Position numbers and translations under genes: made by a program. A stretch of DNA of 64,000 bases. It comes from Carnobacterium divergens DSM 20623. Lineage in GTDB: Bacteria; Bacillota; Bacilli; Lactobacillales; Carnobacteriaceae. Location of the stretch: contig NZ_JQLO01000001.1 of assembly GCF_000744255.1 (NCBI RefSeq), positions 2,480,001 through 2,544,000 of the forward strand. Direction: 5' to 3'. Position 1 is the first letter of the stretch. Each line of letters begins with the position of its first letter. The notes beneath the pieces were generated by a model. It had not been told where the DNA came from. It did no database searches and worked only from the letters and a program-made list of their open reading frames with translations. This document shows, one piece after another, positions 1-9,098 of this stretch.

Positions 1-579
1 GCAATGAAAACAGGTATGCTTGGAACGGTTGAAACCATTGAACAGGTGAGTCAAATGTTAGAAACAGGTGCAATTGAACAAATCGTGATTGATCCAGTAA
101 TGGTTTGTAAAGGTGAAGCAGAGGTTTTACAGCCTGAAAATGTTAGCAGTATGCGTCAATTATTGATTCCCAAAGCAACCATTACAACGCCAAATTTATT
201 TGAAGCCAGTCAGTTAGCAGAAATGAAACCACTTGAAACAGTGGAAGATATGAAAGTAGCCGCTGCTAAAATTATTGCTTTAGGAGCCAAAAATGTTGTC
301 ATTAAGGGCGGAAAAGGGTTAACTAGTCAAGAAGCGATTGATTTATTTTATGATGGGGAAGAATTTATGCTCCTAAAATCACCTAAAATTGAAGGGAATC
401 ACAATCATGGTGCAGGCTGTACCTTTGCAGCTGCTGTAACTGCTGGTTTAGCCAATGGTTTATCGGCAAAAGAGGCTGTGATAAAAGCAAAAGACTTTGT
501 TTATTGTGGCATTGAAGAAGGATTTGCCTTAAACCAATTTATTGGTCCAGTTTGGCACGGAGCGTACTCAAGACGTTAA
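1..579 (+). CDS. pdxK: Pyridoxine/pyridoxal kinase, ThiD-like (5' truncated by window)
   Basis: This is the C-terminal two thirds of a ribokinase-fold vitamin kinase that phosphorylates pyridoxine, pyridoxal or hydroxymethylpyrimidine in B6 salvage. The frame is open from base 1, so the N-terminus lies outside the window. The segment DPVMVCKG and the NPxxFEAS-type stretch (TPNLFEASQ) match the ThiD/PdxK family. HNHGAGCTFAAA carries the Gly-Ala-Gly-Cys anion-hole motif of the ATP site; the Cys is typical of the Gram-positive PdxK branch related to Bacillus PdxK rather than of classical ThiD. It ends 41 bp before an NhaC-type antiporter, which may be co-transcribed. Assignment to PdxK rather than ThiD is an inference from family resemblance. 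Confidence 0.85.
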   Translation, partial: AMKTGMLGTVETIEQVSQMLETGAIEQIVIDPVMVCKGEAEVLQPENVSSMRQLLIPKATITTPNLFEASQLAEMKPLETVEDMKVAAAKIIALGAKNVVIKGGKGLTSQEAIDLFYDGEEFMLLKSPKIEGNHNHGAGCTFAAAVTAGLANGLSAKEAVIKAKDFVYCGIEEGFALNQFIGPVWHGAYSRR

Positions 580-620
580 TTTATTAGGTGAATGAAAAGA
601 GAAGAAAGGAAGCGCAAAAG

Positions 621-1982
621 ATGAAGAAGGATGTAACGATTAAAGAAGCAATGTTTCTTTTAGTTGTTTTATTAGCAATGATTGGAACTTGTATTATTGG
701 CTTTAAACTGCCAGCTCATGTGGCGATTTTATTTGCCTTAGCATTGGTCATTTTATTTGCTGCAGTGAAAGAAGTATCTTGGAAGACAATTCATGAGGGC
801 ATTCAGGAAGGGATTACGCCAGGTTTGGTTCCGATTATTATTTTCATTTTGATTGGTGCGTTAATCAGTGTTTGGATTGCTGCAGGAACGATTCCCACGA
901 TTATGGTGTATGGATTTAGCGTCTTGTCTGTTAAATTCTTTTTGCCAACAGTTTTTATTATTTGTGGAGTTGTTGGTGCAACGGTAGGAAGTTCCTTTAC
1001 GACGATTTCAACAGTGGGGATTGCCTTTTTTGGAATGGGACAAATCATGGGATTTAATCCAGCTATTACAACTGGAGCAATTGTTTCCGGAGCTTTTCTA
1101 GGGAACAGTATTTCTCCTTTATCGGATACAGCAAATCTTTCAGCAGCAATTGCTGAAGTTGATCTATTTGAGCATATTAAAAATGAGTTGTGGACGGTTT
1201 TTCCAGCCTTCGTTCTTTCTCTTATTGCGTTTATTTCTCTTGGTTTTCATCCAGTAAAAGGTGCAGCTGGTGATGATTTACAAGTTATCACAGATACGCT
1301 GCATCAGTTTTATACGATTTCTCCAATTACGTTACTTCCTGTTTTAGTTTTATTTATTGCCGCATGGCGTAAAGTGCCTGCGATTCCTACTCTTTTAACG
1401 AGTATTGTACTGTCAATTGTGGTGCGTTACATTTATCATCCATCTACTACAATTGCTTCTGTTGGTTCTTGGATTCAAGATGGGTTTGTATCGAAAACAG
1501 GGGTTGAAAATGTCGATACGCTATTGACTCGTGGTGGGATGCAAAGCATGATGTGGTCGGTTTCATTGATTATTTTAGCCCTGTCGCTTGGTGGACTGTT
1601 AGTGAAATTGCGTATTATAGAAACGATTTTGCAACAGGTAGAGGATTTGATGAAGACAAAAGGGTGTTTGATTTTAATGACGGCTTTAAGTTCAATTGGG
1701 GTCAATTTATTGATTGGCGAACAATATCTCTCTATTATTTTGCCAGGTAAGGCTTATAAAGAGAATTATCGTAAAATTGATTTACCTGATAAGTATCTAT
1801 CTAGAACCTTGTCAGATGCGGGAGCAACCTTCAATCCACTAATTCCATGGGGCGTGAGTGGTGTATTTATTGCAGGGACGCTTGGAATTGGTACGTTGCA
1901 GTATTTACCTTTTGCGTTTTTCTGTTATTTGACACCTTTATTTACCGTTTTGGTTGGATTTATGAAAAAATCTGAAAAATAA
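621..1982 (+). CDS. nhaC: NhaC-family Na+/H+ antiporter
   Basis: A 453-aa polytopic membrane protein with about 11-12 hydrophobic segments, of the NhaC antiporter family (Na+ or organic-acid/H+ exchange; malate/lactate exchangers also belong here). Family signatures are GATVGSSFTTISTVG near residues 120-140 and the GNSISPLSDTANLSAAI stretch. The open frame extends to an ATG at 588, but GAAAGGAAG lies about 9 nt before the ATG at 621, giving MKKDVTIKEAM, so 621 is chosen. It follows pdxK closely and ends in a hairpin shared with the convergent ada gene. The exact substrate cannot be read from sequence. Confidence 0.88.
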   Translation: MKKDVTIKEAMFLLVVLLAMIGTCIIGFKLPAHVAILFALALVILFAAVKEVSWKTIHEGIQEGITPGLVPIIIFILIGALISVWIAAGTIPTIMVYGFSVLSVKFFLPTVFIICGVVGATVGSSFTTISTVGIAFFGMGQIMGFNPAITTGAIVSGAFLGNSISPLSDTANLSAAIAEVDLFEHIKNELWTVFPAFVLSLIAFISLGFHPVKGAAGDDLQVITDTLHQFYTISPITLLPVLVLFIAAWRKVPAIPTLLTSIVLSIVVRYIYHPSTTIASVGSWIQDGFVSKTGVENVDTLLTRGGMQSMMWSVSLIILALSLGGLLVKLRIIETILQQVEDLMKTKGCLILMTALSSIGVNLLIGEQYLSIILPGKAYKENYRKIDLPDKYLSRTLSDAGATFNPLIPWGVSGVFIAGTLGIGTLQYLPFAFFCYLTPLFTVLVGFMKKSEK

Positions 1983-1987
1983 GAAGA

Positions 1988-2020
1988 AGCAACTGGGAAT
2001 TTTTCCTAGTTGCTTTTTCT
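1988..2020. terminator. Bidirectional terminator between nhaC and ada
   Basis: AGCAACT at 1988-1994 pairs with AGTTGCT at 2008-2014 around GGGAA/TTCC, followed by a T-run. It overlaps the last codons of the convergent ada gene and can serve both strands. Confidence 0.8.
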
Positions 2021-3070
2021 GTTGTAGTGTTTTATTTCATGTTTTAATAACCATTCCTTACGATCTACGCCTCCGCCATAGCCTCCTAAGGCGCCAGTTG
2101 TATTGATAACGCGGTGACAAGGGACAATTAAAGAAAGCTGATTTGTACCATTTGCACGGGCAACGGCACGGTAGCCTTTTGGATTGTTTATTTTTTCAGC
2201 AAGTTCTTTATAGGAAAGAGTCGTGCCAGCTGGTATTTTTTGAAGTTCGTCCCAAACACTTTTTTGAAAATCAGATCCTAGGTAGTGGATGGGAGTCGTA
2301 AATTGGGTTAGTGTGCCATTGAAATAGTTGGTTAAATCGGAGGAAATCTGTTGGATAATGGAATTGGCTCCTGGAATAATAGCAGCATGTGCTCGTTTTC
2401 GTAATTTTTCAATTTCAGTTTCCAAGCCCCTACGGTCAACAAATTCCAACAAATAAAGCGCATTTTCATCAGCGATTGCTAGCATCGATCCAAGAGGTGT
2501 TTCAATCCAATGAGCAGTGAGCAATTTAATATCAGCAGATTTTGTTGGAACGGTGCCCATTGTTCGTGTGAAGGCGTCTCGAAAGCCATTGCTTGATTCG
2601 TAACCAGTATTAAGTTGTGCGTCGATAAAGGAGGTTCCTTTACGAATGTGTTCAAAAGCAAACCCTAACCTTCTTGAACGAGCATATTCAATAAAGGTCA
2701 TACCAAATTGCTTTTTAAATTGTCTGCGAGCAGTGTTTGCACTGATGGAAAGCGCATCGAAATCTCTATCTGTCCATTTTCGTTCTGGATTTTCTTCAAT
2801 TGCGCGGACCAATTTTTTTACTTCAGGGGATAAGTGACTTGGATTTGAAAGAGGCAAGCATCTTTTGCAAGGGCGATAAGAAGCTAAGGTTGCCTCTTTG
2901 GCAGTTTCGAAAAATTCACAGTTTTCTTTCTTAGGTTTTCGCGCGGGACAAGTAGGGCGACAAAAAATGCCAGTTGTTTTGATTCCAGCGTAAAAGACAC
3001 CTTCGAAAGTTGAATTTTTTTCAAGGAGCATTTGGTAATAGAGGTCGATTTTTGCTTGATTTGTTATCAT
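2006..3070 (-). CDS. ada: Ada: bifunctional alkyl-DNA repair methyltransferase and AraC-type activator
   Basis: A 354-aa protein with the complete three-part Ada layout. The N-terminal zinc domain has C37, C41, C68 and C71 (FCRPTC ... CKRC), which accepts methyl groups from phosphotriesters. An AraC-type helix-turn-helix pair spans about residues 85-180. The C-terminal O6-methylguanine transferase domain carries the acceptor C318 in PCHRVI. Methylation of the N-terminal Cys normally turns the protein into an activator of its own promoter. It is monocistronic and convergent with nhaC. Full-length E. coli-type fusion Ada is less common in Lactobacillales than split versions, but all catalytic parts are intact here. 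Confidence 0.93.
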   Translation of the reverse strand: MITNQAKIDLYYQMLLEKNSTFEGVFYAGIKTTGIFCRPTCPARKPKKENCEFFETAKEATLASYRPCKRCLPLSNPSHLSPEVKKLVRAIEENPERKWTDRDFDALSISANTARRQFKKQFGMTFIEYARSRRLGFAFEHIRKGTSFIDAQLNTGYESSNGFRDAFTRTMGTVPTKSADIKLLTAHWIETPLGSMLAIADENALYLLEFVDRRGLETEIEKLRKRAHAAIIPGANSIIQQISSDLTNYFNGTLTQFTTPIHYLGSDFQKSVWDELQKIPAGTTLSYKELAEKINNPKGYRAVARANGTNQLSLIVPCHRVINTTGALGGYGGGVDRKEWLLKHEIKHYNRKSN

Positions 3071-3301
3071 CTGGAGCCCTTCCTTTCATTGAATAGTATA
3101 AACCGATTTTAGCATGTTCCATGTGGCGATGTACCCAAAAAATTAACATGGATATTTGATTGTTCGCTACATTTGGATTAAAAGAACGAATATAAAACGT
3201 GATTGTGATAAGAATGCTAAATGATGAATAATTAAAGTGTTCTTGTCACTAAAAAGTAGTATAATTTAACTAATATAAGTCATTGTAAGTGGAGGTAAAA
3301 A

Positions 3302-3712
3302 ATGAAAGAGATTGTTCTTAGCAAGTCTGTTGATTTAACTGAAGGTGGATGCAATGCTTGTGGGATTGTGAAAAGTGTTTGCTATACGTTATTGGTAAAT
3401 GGCAGAGAAATAGCATTAGATGGCCTGTCAGTCAATACTGTTGTAATGACGATTGTCTTAACGGAGGGGTGGAAACAGAGTTTTGAAGTTCAGATGATGG
3501 AAGAATTCACCTTATTTACTAAAGGCGTGCAACAAGTAAAATTAATTGAAGCGTACGATCAATTCATTTACGAAGGACATAAAACAATCGAATGTTCGAA
3601 TAAAATCAATGAAGTCAATCAATTATTTAACCAAGTGGAAGAAATTTTAAGGGAGCTATTTGAATTAGACAACTATGTATTTAAAATCTCTGATGAAATG
3701 GAATCGAAATGA
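3302..3712 (+). CDS. Uncharacterised 136-aa protein with N-terminal CxxC
   Basis: No family recognised. The N-terminus carries EGGCNACGIVKSVC (a CxxC plus a third Cys), followed by alternating beta-rich sequence and an acidic helical C-terminus, possibly coiled coil from about residue 95. It has a good RBS (GGAGG, 8 nt before ATG) and a TATAAT at 3260-3265, without an obvious -35, and is followed by a strong terminator, so it is a genuine single-gene unit. The Cys cluster could bind a metal or respond to thiol stress; that is speculation. Confidence 0.75.
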   Translation: MKEIVLSKSVDLTEGGCNACGIVKSVCYTLLVNGREIALDGLSVNTVVMTIVLTEGWKQSFEVQMMEEFTLFTKGVQQVKLIEAYDQFIYEGHKTIECSNKINEVNQLFNQVEEILRELFELDNYVFKISDEMESK

Positions 3713-3713
3713 A

Positions 3714-3766
3714 AAACGATCTATTCTTAACTAATGATGTTTAGTTGGGAATAGATCGTTTTTTGT
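3714..3766 (+). terminator. Rho-independent terminator
   Basis: CGATCTATTC pairs with GAATAGATCG, with inner TAACTAA/TTTAGTT pairing, and ends in TTTTTT. Placed after the 136-aa gene and before the convergent ridA, so it can work in both directions. Confidence 0.85.
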
Positions 3767-3771
3767 TTCAA

Positions 3772-4152
3772 TTAATTGATGATAGCAATTGCTTCTATTT
3801 CAACTAAAACCCCAAGAGGTAAATCTTTTACTGCTACGCAAGAGCGAGCGGGTTTGTGTTCGTCAAAGGAGAACTCATAAACTTGATTGAATTCAGCAAA
3901 GTCTGACATATTTGCTAAGAAGCAAGTTGTTTTGATAACGTGTTGTAAATCACTGTTGCCTTCATTTAAAACAGCAGCTAGGTTTTTCATGACTTGTTCA
4001 GTTTGCTGGGAAATTGTAGCTGCGACAACTTTTCCAGTGGTAGGATCAACTGGGATTTGGCCAGATGTGTAGAGTGTGTCGTCGACAGCAATCGCTTGAG
4101 AATAGGGTCCAATCGCTGCTGGTGCTGAATCGGTATGGATTTTTTTTAACAT
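3772..4152 (-). CDS. ridA: RidA-family enamine/imine deaminase
   Basis: A 126-aa YjgF/YER057c/UK114 protein, full length for the family. RidA forms trimers and hydrolyses reactive 2-aminoacrylate and related enamines released by PLP enzymes such as threonine dehydratase, yielding 2-oxo acids and ammonia. Seen here are the family segments GPYSQAIAVDDTLYTSGQIPVDP near residues 16-38 and PARSCVAVKDLPLG near residues 101-114, whose Arg binds the substrate carboxylate. RBS AGGAGG precedes the ATG. It lies alone between convergent neighbours, with no linked amino-acid gene. Confidence 0.93.
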   Translation of the reverse strand: MLKKIHTDSAPAAIGPYSQAIAVDDTLYTSGQIPVDPTTGKVVAATISQQTEQVMKNLAAVLNEGNSDLQHVIKTTCFLANMSDFAEFNQVYEFSFDEHKPARSCVAVKDLPLGVLVEIEAIAIIN

Positions 4153-4287
4153 GGAAATGCCTCCTTCTTTTTGTAAAGGTTTTCTTTTAATTTAAACAAG
4201 TATTTAAAAGAATAGCAATAGAAAAAAATAAAAAACCATCCGATAATGAGTCAGATGGCGAAAAATATTCAGGAAACTGCTTTTTAG

Positions 4288-4974
4288 TTAAATTTTACAA
4301 GAATCTCCTTCACAATTAGCATCAGTAGAAGCGATGGGTGCTGAAGTTGCTGATTTTTCTTTAATTTGAGCCAAAACAGATTTAAAGGTTTCAATTGGTT
4401 GAGCACCACTTAAAGCGTATTGGTCATCAATTAAAAAGAAAGGAACACTTTGAATGCCCAATTCCATTGCTTTGGTTTCGTCGACCCGAACAGGCGCTGT
4501 ATATTCTGTTGAATGGATGATTTCACGAGTTCTAGCTTCGTCCAATCCCACTTTTTTAGCGATAGCAACTAATGTTTCTTCGTCATTCAAAAAAGCGGCT
4601 TCGGTAAAGTAAGCATGCATACCTGCTTCAACAAATTCATTTCCAAGTCCTTGTTCTTTAGCAAATTGTGCTAAACGATGGATGGTGAAGCTGTTCGTTG
4701 ACTGCATATTGTCAAAGTCATAATCTAACCCAACGTTTGCAGCCATTTGTTGAATGTGAGCGTTATTTGCTTTGGATTGATCGTAACTAATCCCGTATTT
4801 TGTGGCAATCAATTGGTGAATGTCTTCATCGTGATGGATAGCGGTGTTTGGATCAAGTTCAAAGCTGTGAAAAATAATTTCAACATCTTTTTCATCTCCA
4901 AGAGCTGCTTCTAAATGGCGTTTTCCGATATAACAAAATGGACATACAAAGTCTGACCAAATATCAATTTTCAT
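4288..4974 (-). CDS. FrnE-like DsbA-family oxidoreductase
   Basis: A 228-aa cytosolic DsbA-family protein of the FrnE/2-hydroxychromene-2-carboxylate isomerase type. The N-terminus IDIWSDFVCPFCYIGKRHLE carries the CPFC active site (C11, C14), followed by the helical insertion, and then SVPFFLIDDQYALSGAQP with the cis-Pro loop near residue 185. There is no signal peptide. The C-terminal tail CEGDSCKI adds two extra cysteines, which in FrnE relatives may form a second redox pair. RBS AGGAG precedes the ATG. FrnE homologues act in oxidative-stress defence; the substrate here is unknown. Confidence 0.87.
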   Translation of the reverse strand: MKIDIWSDFVCPFCYIGKRHLEAALGDEKDVEIIFHSFELDPNTAIHHDEDIHQLIATKYGISYDQSKANNAHIQQMAANVGLDYDFDNMQSTNSFTIHRLAQFAKEQGLGNEFVEAGMHAYFTEAAFLNDEETLVAIAKKVGLDEARTREIIHSTEYTAPVRVDETKAMELGIQSVPFFLIDDQYALSGAQPIETFKSVLAQIKEKSATSAPIASTDANCEGDSCKI

Positions 4975-5151
4975 AGTAGAGATACTCCTTTAATTAAAAG
5001 TTTATAACTTACAAATAGTAAGCTTTTATTCATCATACAACTAAAGCATAAACCTGTCAATCAATTAAACTGAAATCAAAGTATTCGCTAATTAAAGTGC
5101 AGGTTTGTTATAATAAGTAATATTTTTAAGAATGAATAGGAGGAGAGAACT

Positions 5152-5556
5152 ATGGGTTATTACGCTAAAATTTATCTCACAACAGTTTTTGTTTTTTTGA
5201 TTATTGATTTAATTTGGTTACTATTTATTGCTAAAAATGTCTACCAAAAAGAAATTGGTCATTTGATGGGTCAAACTAAAGTACTACCAGCAGCTATTTT
5301 TTATTTGTTATTTATTGCAGGATTGATTTTCTTTGTAATCAATCCGTCACTAGAAAAAGGTTCCTTACTCACAGCGCTCATTACAGGTGGTTTTTTCGGC
5401 TTAATTTGTTATGGAACATATGATTTAACCAATTTGGCGACGTTGAAAGATTGGTCGACACTAGTTACGATCCTTGATTTGATTTGGGGTACGGTTTTAA
5501 ATAGTGCCACAGCTGGGGTTGTTTATTTGATAGCAAAACATTTTCAATGGCATTAG
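5152..5556 (+). CDS. DUF2177 four-helix membrane protein
   Basis: A 134-aa polytopic protein with four hydrophobic segments, full length for DUF2177 (the COG4852 type). The conserved GGFFGLICYGTYDLTNLATLKDW segment near residues 82-104 is diagnostic. Function unknown. A strong RBS (AGGAGGAG) precedes the ATG and a TATAAT sits at 5109-5114. It starts a three-gene unit with a fatty-acid-kinase-like fusion (23 bp downstream) and a DUF1295 protein. From memory, DUF2177 and DUF1295 proteins also co-occur in lipid-modification clusters of proteobacteria, so a role in membrane lipid metabolism is a reasonable inference. Confidence 0.85.
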   Translation: MGYYAKIYLTTVFVFLIIDLIWLLFIAKNVYQKEIGHLMGQTKVLPAAIFYLLFIAGLIFFVINPSLEKGSLLTALITGGFFGLICYGTYDLTNLATLKDWSTLVTILDLIWGTVLNSATAGVVYLIAKHFQWH

Positions 5557-5579
5557 AATAATTAAGGCAGGGAGTAAAG

Positions 5580-7409
5580 ATGGGGGAACTAATGGAATCT
5601 AATAGAGTAATTGATAAAGAACAACTAAGATTAGCTTTTCAGCAAGGAGCTATTTCTGTTATTAATAAAAAAAAGTCACTCAATGATATGAATGTATTTC
5701 CAGTAGCAGATGGGGATACCGGAAGCAATCTGGCTTCTTTAATGCAGGGGATTATTGAAGAAACTGGACAACAATTCCAGTCTATTAAGGAAGTTTTTGA
5801 TGCTGTTGCAGAAGCTGCATTAGTGAGTGCTAGGGGAAATTCGGGTATTATTTTTGCCCAATATTTGAATGGATTTGCAAAACAAATTGAAAAAGAAGCG
5901 TTATTTTCTTCATTGAATTTTGTAGAAAGTGCAAAGGCGGCTGTTAAAGATGCGTATGCCGCGATTGAAAATCCAATGGAAGGCACGATGATTACGGTTA
6001 TTCGAGCTTGGGCAGAATCACTTGATGCAAAAGAAGCGGACTTGAAAATAACATTAAGTAGAGGGTTAGACAACGCGCGATACGCATTAAAGGAAACTCC
6101 AAAGCAGTTAAAAATTTTACAAAAAAATAATGTTGTAGATGCTGGAGCAAAAGGTTTTGTTTTGTTTCTCGAAGGTTTTACGGAGATGATTTGTCGACAA
6201 GGAGAAACAGAATCAATCATTGATTCAGCTCTTATTCAAGAACAGTTGAGTGTAGATGTAAGTCAGTCGCATCACCAATTTGATAGCGTTCCACTAAATC
6301 GGTATTGCACTGAGGTTTTAATCGAAGGAGAAGATCTTGTACAGGAAGAAATAAAAGCGTTACTTCAAGATTTGGGAGATTCGATGGTAGTAGCAACTGG
6401 GTCTAAAAAAGCACGTATTCATATTCATTCCAATCAACCTGCAGAAGTGATGCGCCGTCTACGCAAGATGGGGCGTATTTTGCAGCAAAAAGCGGATGAT
6501 ATGCTGTTGCAATTTGAAGTGAATACCAATCAAAAATATCCAATTGCCCTTGTAACGGATTCAATTGCTGATTTACCAGCAGAGTTCGTTTTAAAAGAAC
6601 AAATCCATGTATTGCCTATGAACTTGATTATTAACGATGTTAATTATTTGGATAAACTCACCATTCAGCCAACGGAATTTTATGAAATGAACCGCGTCGA
6701 AAATGGCACTGCAAGTTCCTCCCAACCGAGTCTTAAAGCGATTGAAAATCTTTTTTCTTATTTAGAAACAAGGTATCAAGAAATTATTGTTGTCACAGTT
6801 GCGAGTGCTCTGAGTGGAACTTATTCTTCAATCAAAGAAGGCGCAAAGAAGTTTCAGAAAAAAGGAACCAAGATAGCTATTATTGATTCTAAGCAAAATT
6901 CGGCTGCAGAAGGGTTATTGGTGATGGAGGCAGCGGAGTGGATTGCAAAAGGAGAATCCTTTGATACAATTGTTGCCAGGGTAGTTGATGCACGTGCTAC
7001 TACTAAAATTTTAGTGAGTGTGAATCAATTGGATGCTATGATTCAATCGGGAAGGTTACCTGGTATTGTCGGGAAAATTGCTCAAAAAGTTCACTTAAAA
7101 CCAATTGTCAGCTTGAATGAAGAAGGTGGCGGATCTGTGGAAGGTGTGACTTTTAGCACAAAGTCAAATGAAAAACGTTTATTGAAGGAAGTAAAAAAAA
7201 TGCAACGACACCATTCAATTAAACGCTATGCGATCATTCACGCAAATGATGAAAAACGGGCAAAACGGTTTGCTAATCAAGTGAAAGCTGAACTAGGATT
7301 TGAACCTCACTATTTAATGGAGATTTCTACAGTAGTTGCAATGAGTGCAGGGGAAGAATGTATTGCTATCGCTTTGTCGATGGAAGATAGGGAAATGGAG
7401 GAGATTTAA
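5580..7409 (+). CDS. DAK2-DegV fusion: FakA-like kinase joined to FakB-like fatty-acid-binding domain
   Basis: A 609-aa fusion. Residues about 10-210 are a DhaL/DAK2 kinase domain with the nucleotide/Mg loop NVFPVADGDTGSNL (about 42-55) and ARGNSG. A FakA-type middle domain follows to about 310, and residues about 318-600 are a DegV domain (IALVTDSIADLP, ASSSQPS, ASALSGTYSS) that buries a fatty acid in FakB proteins. In the known Fak system a separate FakA phosphorylates FakB-bound fatty acids. Here both parts are on one chain, so kinase and substrate carrier would act in cis. AGGGAG precedes the ATG at 5580; an in-frame ATG at 5592 is an alternative. DUF1295 follows immediately (TAAATG). Confidence 0.88.
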   Translation: MGELMESNRVIDKEQLRLAFQQGAISVINKKKSLNDMNVFPVADGDTGSNLASLMQGIIEETGQQFQSIKEVFDAVAEAALVSARGNSGIIFAQYLNGFAKQIEKEALFSSLNFVESAKAAVKDAYAAIENPMEGTMITVIRAWAESLDAKEADLKITLSRGLDNARYALKETPKQLKILQKNNVVDAGAKGFVLFLEGFTEMICRQGETESIIDSALIQEQLSVDVSQSHHQFDSVPLNRYCTEVLIEGEDLVQEEIKALLQDLGDSMVVATGSKKARIHIHSNQPAEVMRRLRKMGRILQQKADDMLLQFEVNTNQKYPIALVTDSIADLPAEFVLKEQIHVLPMNLIINDVNYLDKLTIQPTEFYEMNRVENGTASSSQPSLKAIENLFSYLETRYQEIIVVTVASALSGTYSSIKEGAKKFQKKGTKIAIIDSKQNSAAEGLLVMEAAEWIAKGESFDTIVARVVDARATTKILVSVNQLDAMIQSGRLPGIVGKIAQKVHLKPIVSLNEEGGGSVEGVTFSTKSNEKRLLKEVKKMQRHHSIKRYAIIHANDEKRAKRFANQVKAELGFEPHYLMEISTVVAMSAGEECIAIALSMEDREMEEI

Positions 7410-8189
7410 ATGGGAAATGCTTATGTGTTAAGTGGTGTTTTATTAGTTATTTATTTTACGATATTGTTTATTATTGCCCAGCTATTAAATAATAATTCAA
7501 TTGTTGATTTGGCATGGGGACCGGGTTTTATTATTGTGGCGTTAGCATCTTATTTTTCAACTGGAACGCCAACCTTTGCTGGAATGTGGGTAACTCTGTT
7601 AGTCTTGATTTGGGGGATGCGATTGTTTTATCACCTAGCTCGTCGTAATATTGGGAAGCCGGAAGATTATCGTTATGTTAATATGCGCAAACGCTGGGGA
7701 AATCATTTTCCGCGATTAAAAGCGTATTTAAACGTTTTTGTTTTACAAGGTGTGTTGCTTTACATCGTTTCACTGCCTATTTTATTGATAAATACGACAA
7801 AAGTTGATTCTTTTTATTGGTGGAATACAGTGGGGATTGCGATTTGGGGAATTGGTTTCTTCTTTGAAGTTGTAGGTGATTGGCAATTAACAAAATTTAA
7901 ACAGCATGCTGAAAATCATGGACAGTTATTGACAACTGGGCTATGGTCATTGACTCGTCATCCCAATTATTTTGGCGAAGCTCTTAGTTGGTGGGGGATT
8001 TATGTTATCACACTAACAACAGTAGCTAACTTGTGGGGAATTATTGGACCAATTATCATTACCTTGTTGTTATTATATGTATCTGGTGTTCCACTATTAG
8101 AAAAAAAATACAAAGATCGTCCTGATTTTATCGAATACGCTAAAAAAACAGCAAAATTCTTCCCAGTTATTGGACGAAAAGGATTATAA
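7410..8189 (+). CDS. DUF1295 membrane protein (steroid reductase/ICMT-like fold)
   Basis: A 259-aa polytopic protein of DUF1295, related in fold to 3-oxo-5-alpha-steroid 4-dehydrogenases and isoprenylcysteine methyltransferases. The conserved C-terminal block [22 protein letters not shown] (about 190-211) is diagnostic, with the RHPNYFGE motif that contacts the nucleotide cofactor in related enzymes. It begins directly after the fusion gene's stop codon, with GGAGGAG inside that gene as its RBS, so expression is coupled. A reductase or methyltransferase acting on a membrane lipid is plausible, but the substrate is not known. Confidence 0.85.
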   Translation: MGNAYVLSGVLLVIYFTILFIIAQLLNNNSIVDLAWGPGFIIVALASYFSTGTPTFAGMWVTLLVLIWGMRLFYHLARRNIGKPEDYRYVNMRKRWGNHFPRLKAYLNVFVLQGVLLYIVSLPILLINTTKVDSFYWWNTVGIAIWGIGFFFEVVGDWQLTKFKQHAENHGQLLTTGLWSLTRHPNYFGEALSWWGIYVITLTTVANLWGIIGPIIITLLLLYVSGVPLLEKKYKDRPDFIEYAKKTAKFFPVIGRKGL

Positions 8190-8320
8190 AAAAAGTAGGT
8201 TTTCTTAAGGAATTATGAAAATTGTCTTTGATCAAATTTAGGCAGAACGCTCATTGAATATGTTAAAATAAAATTCTGTAAGAAAATGCTCTTATTTGTA
8301 TCCTTAAGGAGGAATTGTAA

Positions 8321-8989
8321 TTGATAAAAAAAGGAATTGCTGAATTTATCGGAACGTTCGTTTTGGTATTATTTGGTACAGGAACGGCCGTTTTAGGTGG
8401 AGGAATTGAAGGTGTTGGTACGTTAGCCATTGCAATGGCATTTGGTTTATCGATTGTAGCAATGGCTTACAGTATTGGAACCATTTCAGGCTGTCACGTT
8501 AATCCAGCTGTTTCAATCGGTTTGTTTGTTAATAAACGTATTTCAGCAATGGAGCTTGTGTACTACCTTGTTGGTCAAGTACTAGGTGCAATCGTTGCAA
8601 CTGCAGTATTAAAAAGTATTTTAGTAGCATCTGATTTATCTGTTTCAAACTTAGGTCAAAACGGCTTTGGTAACTTAAACGCAATGGGTGCTTTTCTAGT
8701 TGAATGTATCTTAACTTTTGTTTTTGTACTGGTAATCGTGATGGTAACGGGTAAAAAAGGCAACCCAGAATTTGCTGGATTGGTAATTGGTTTAACACTT
8801 GTATTGATTCACTTGCTAGGTATTCCATTAACAGGAACATCCGTTAACCCAGCTAGAAGTATTGCTCCTGCAATTTTTGCTGGCGGCGAAGCATTGTCGC
8901 AACTTTGGGTCTTTATTGTGGGACCAATTGTTGGTGGTGTATTAGCTGCTGTTGTTGGGAAATTTGTTTTAGATAGTGAAGTAAAGTAA
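8321..8989 (+). CDS. MIP-family aquaporin/glycerol facilitator
   Basis: A 222-aa six-helix channel with both NPA boxes, CHVNPAVS near residue 61 and SVNPARS near residue 172. The length and the Arg after the second NPA are typical of aquaporins. The context of the first half (SGCHVNPAVSIG, a histidine near the filter) resembles AqpZ-like channels more than GlpF. The start is TTG, supported by AAGGAGG ending 8 nt upstream. An extended -10 (TGTTAAAAT, 8261-8269) lies 50 bp upstream. It is a single-gene unit. Confidence 0.92.
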   Translation: MIKKGIAEFIGTFVLVLFGTGTAVLGGGIEGVGTLAIAMAFGLSIVAMAYSIGTISGCHVNPAVSIGLFVNKRISAMELVYYLVGQVLGAIVATAVLKSILVASDLSVSNLGQNGFGNLNAMGAFLVECILTFVFVLVIVMVTGKKGNPEFAGLVIGLTLVLIHLLGIPLTGTSVNPARSIAPAIFAGGEALSQLWVFIVGPIVGGVLAAVVGKFVLDSEVK

Positions 8990-9004
8990 AAGCATACTAA
9001 AAGT

Positions 9005-9041
9005 AAAACCATACTGGATTTTAATTCAGTGTGGTTTTTTT
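9005..9041 (+). terminator. Terminator after aquaporin gene
   Basis: AAAACCATACTG pairs with CAGTGTGGTTTT around an 10-nt AT loop and ends in a T-run. Confidence 0.85.
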
Positions 9042-9098
9042 AGTCACTCTATTTGGTTTGAAAACTTAAAATTAAACACATACAAAAGCTGTACCTAT

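Noticed and set aside
588-620. Upstream start for the NhaC gene
   Set aside because: The ATG at 588 has only a weak GGTGA upstream, whereas AAAGGAAG supports 621.
5639-6220. Minus-strand 193-codon open frame
   Set aside because: Antisense to the well-supported DAK2 domain, with no RBS and atypical composition.
8529-8840. Minus-strand 103-codon open frame
   Set aside because: Antisense to the aquaporin gene between the NPA motifs; no RBS.
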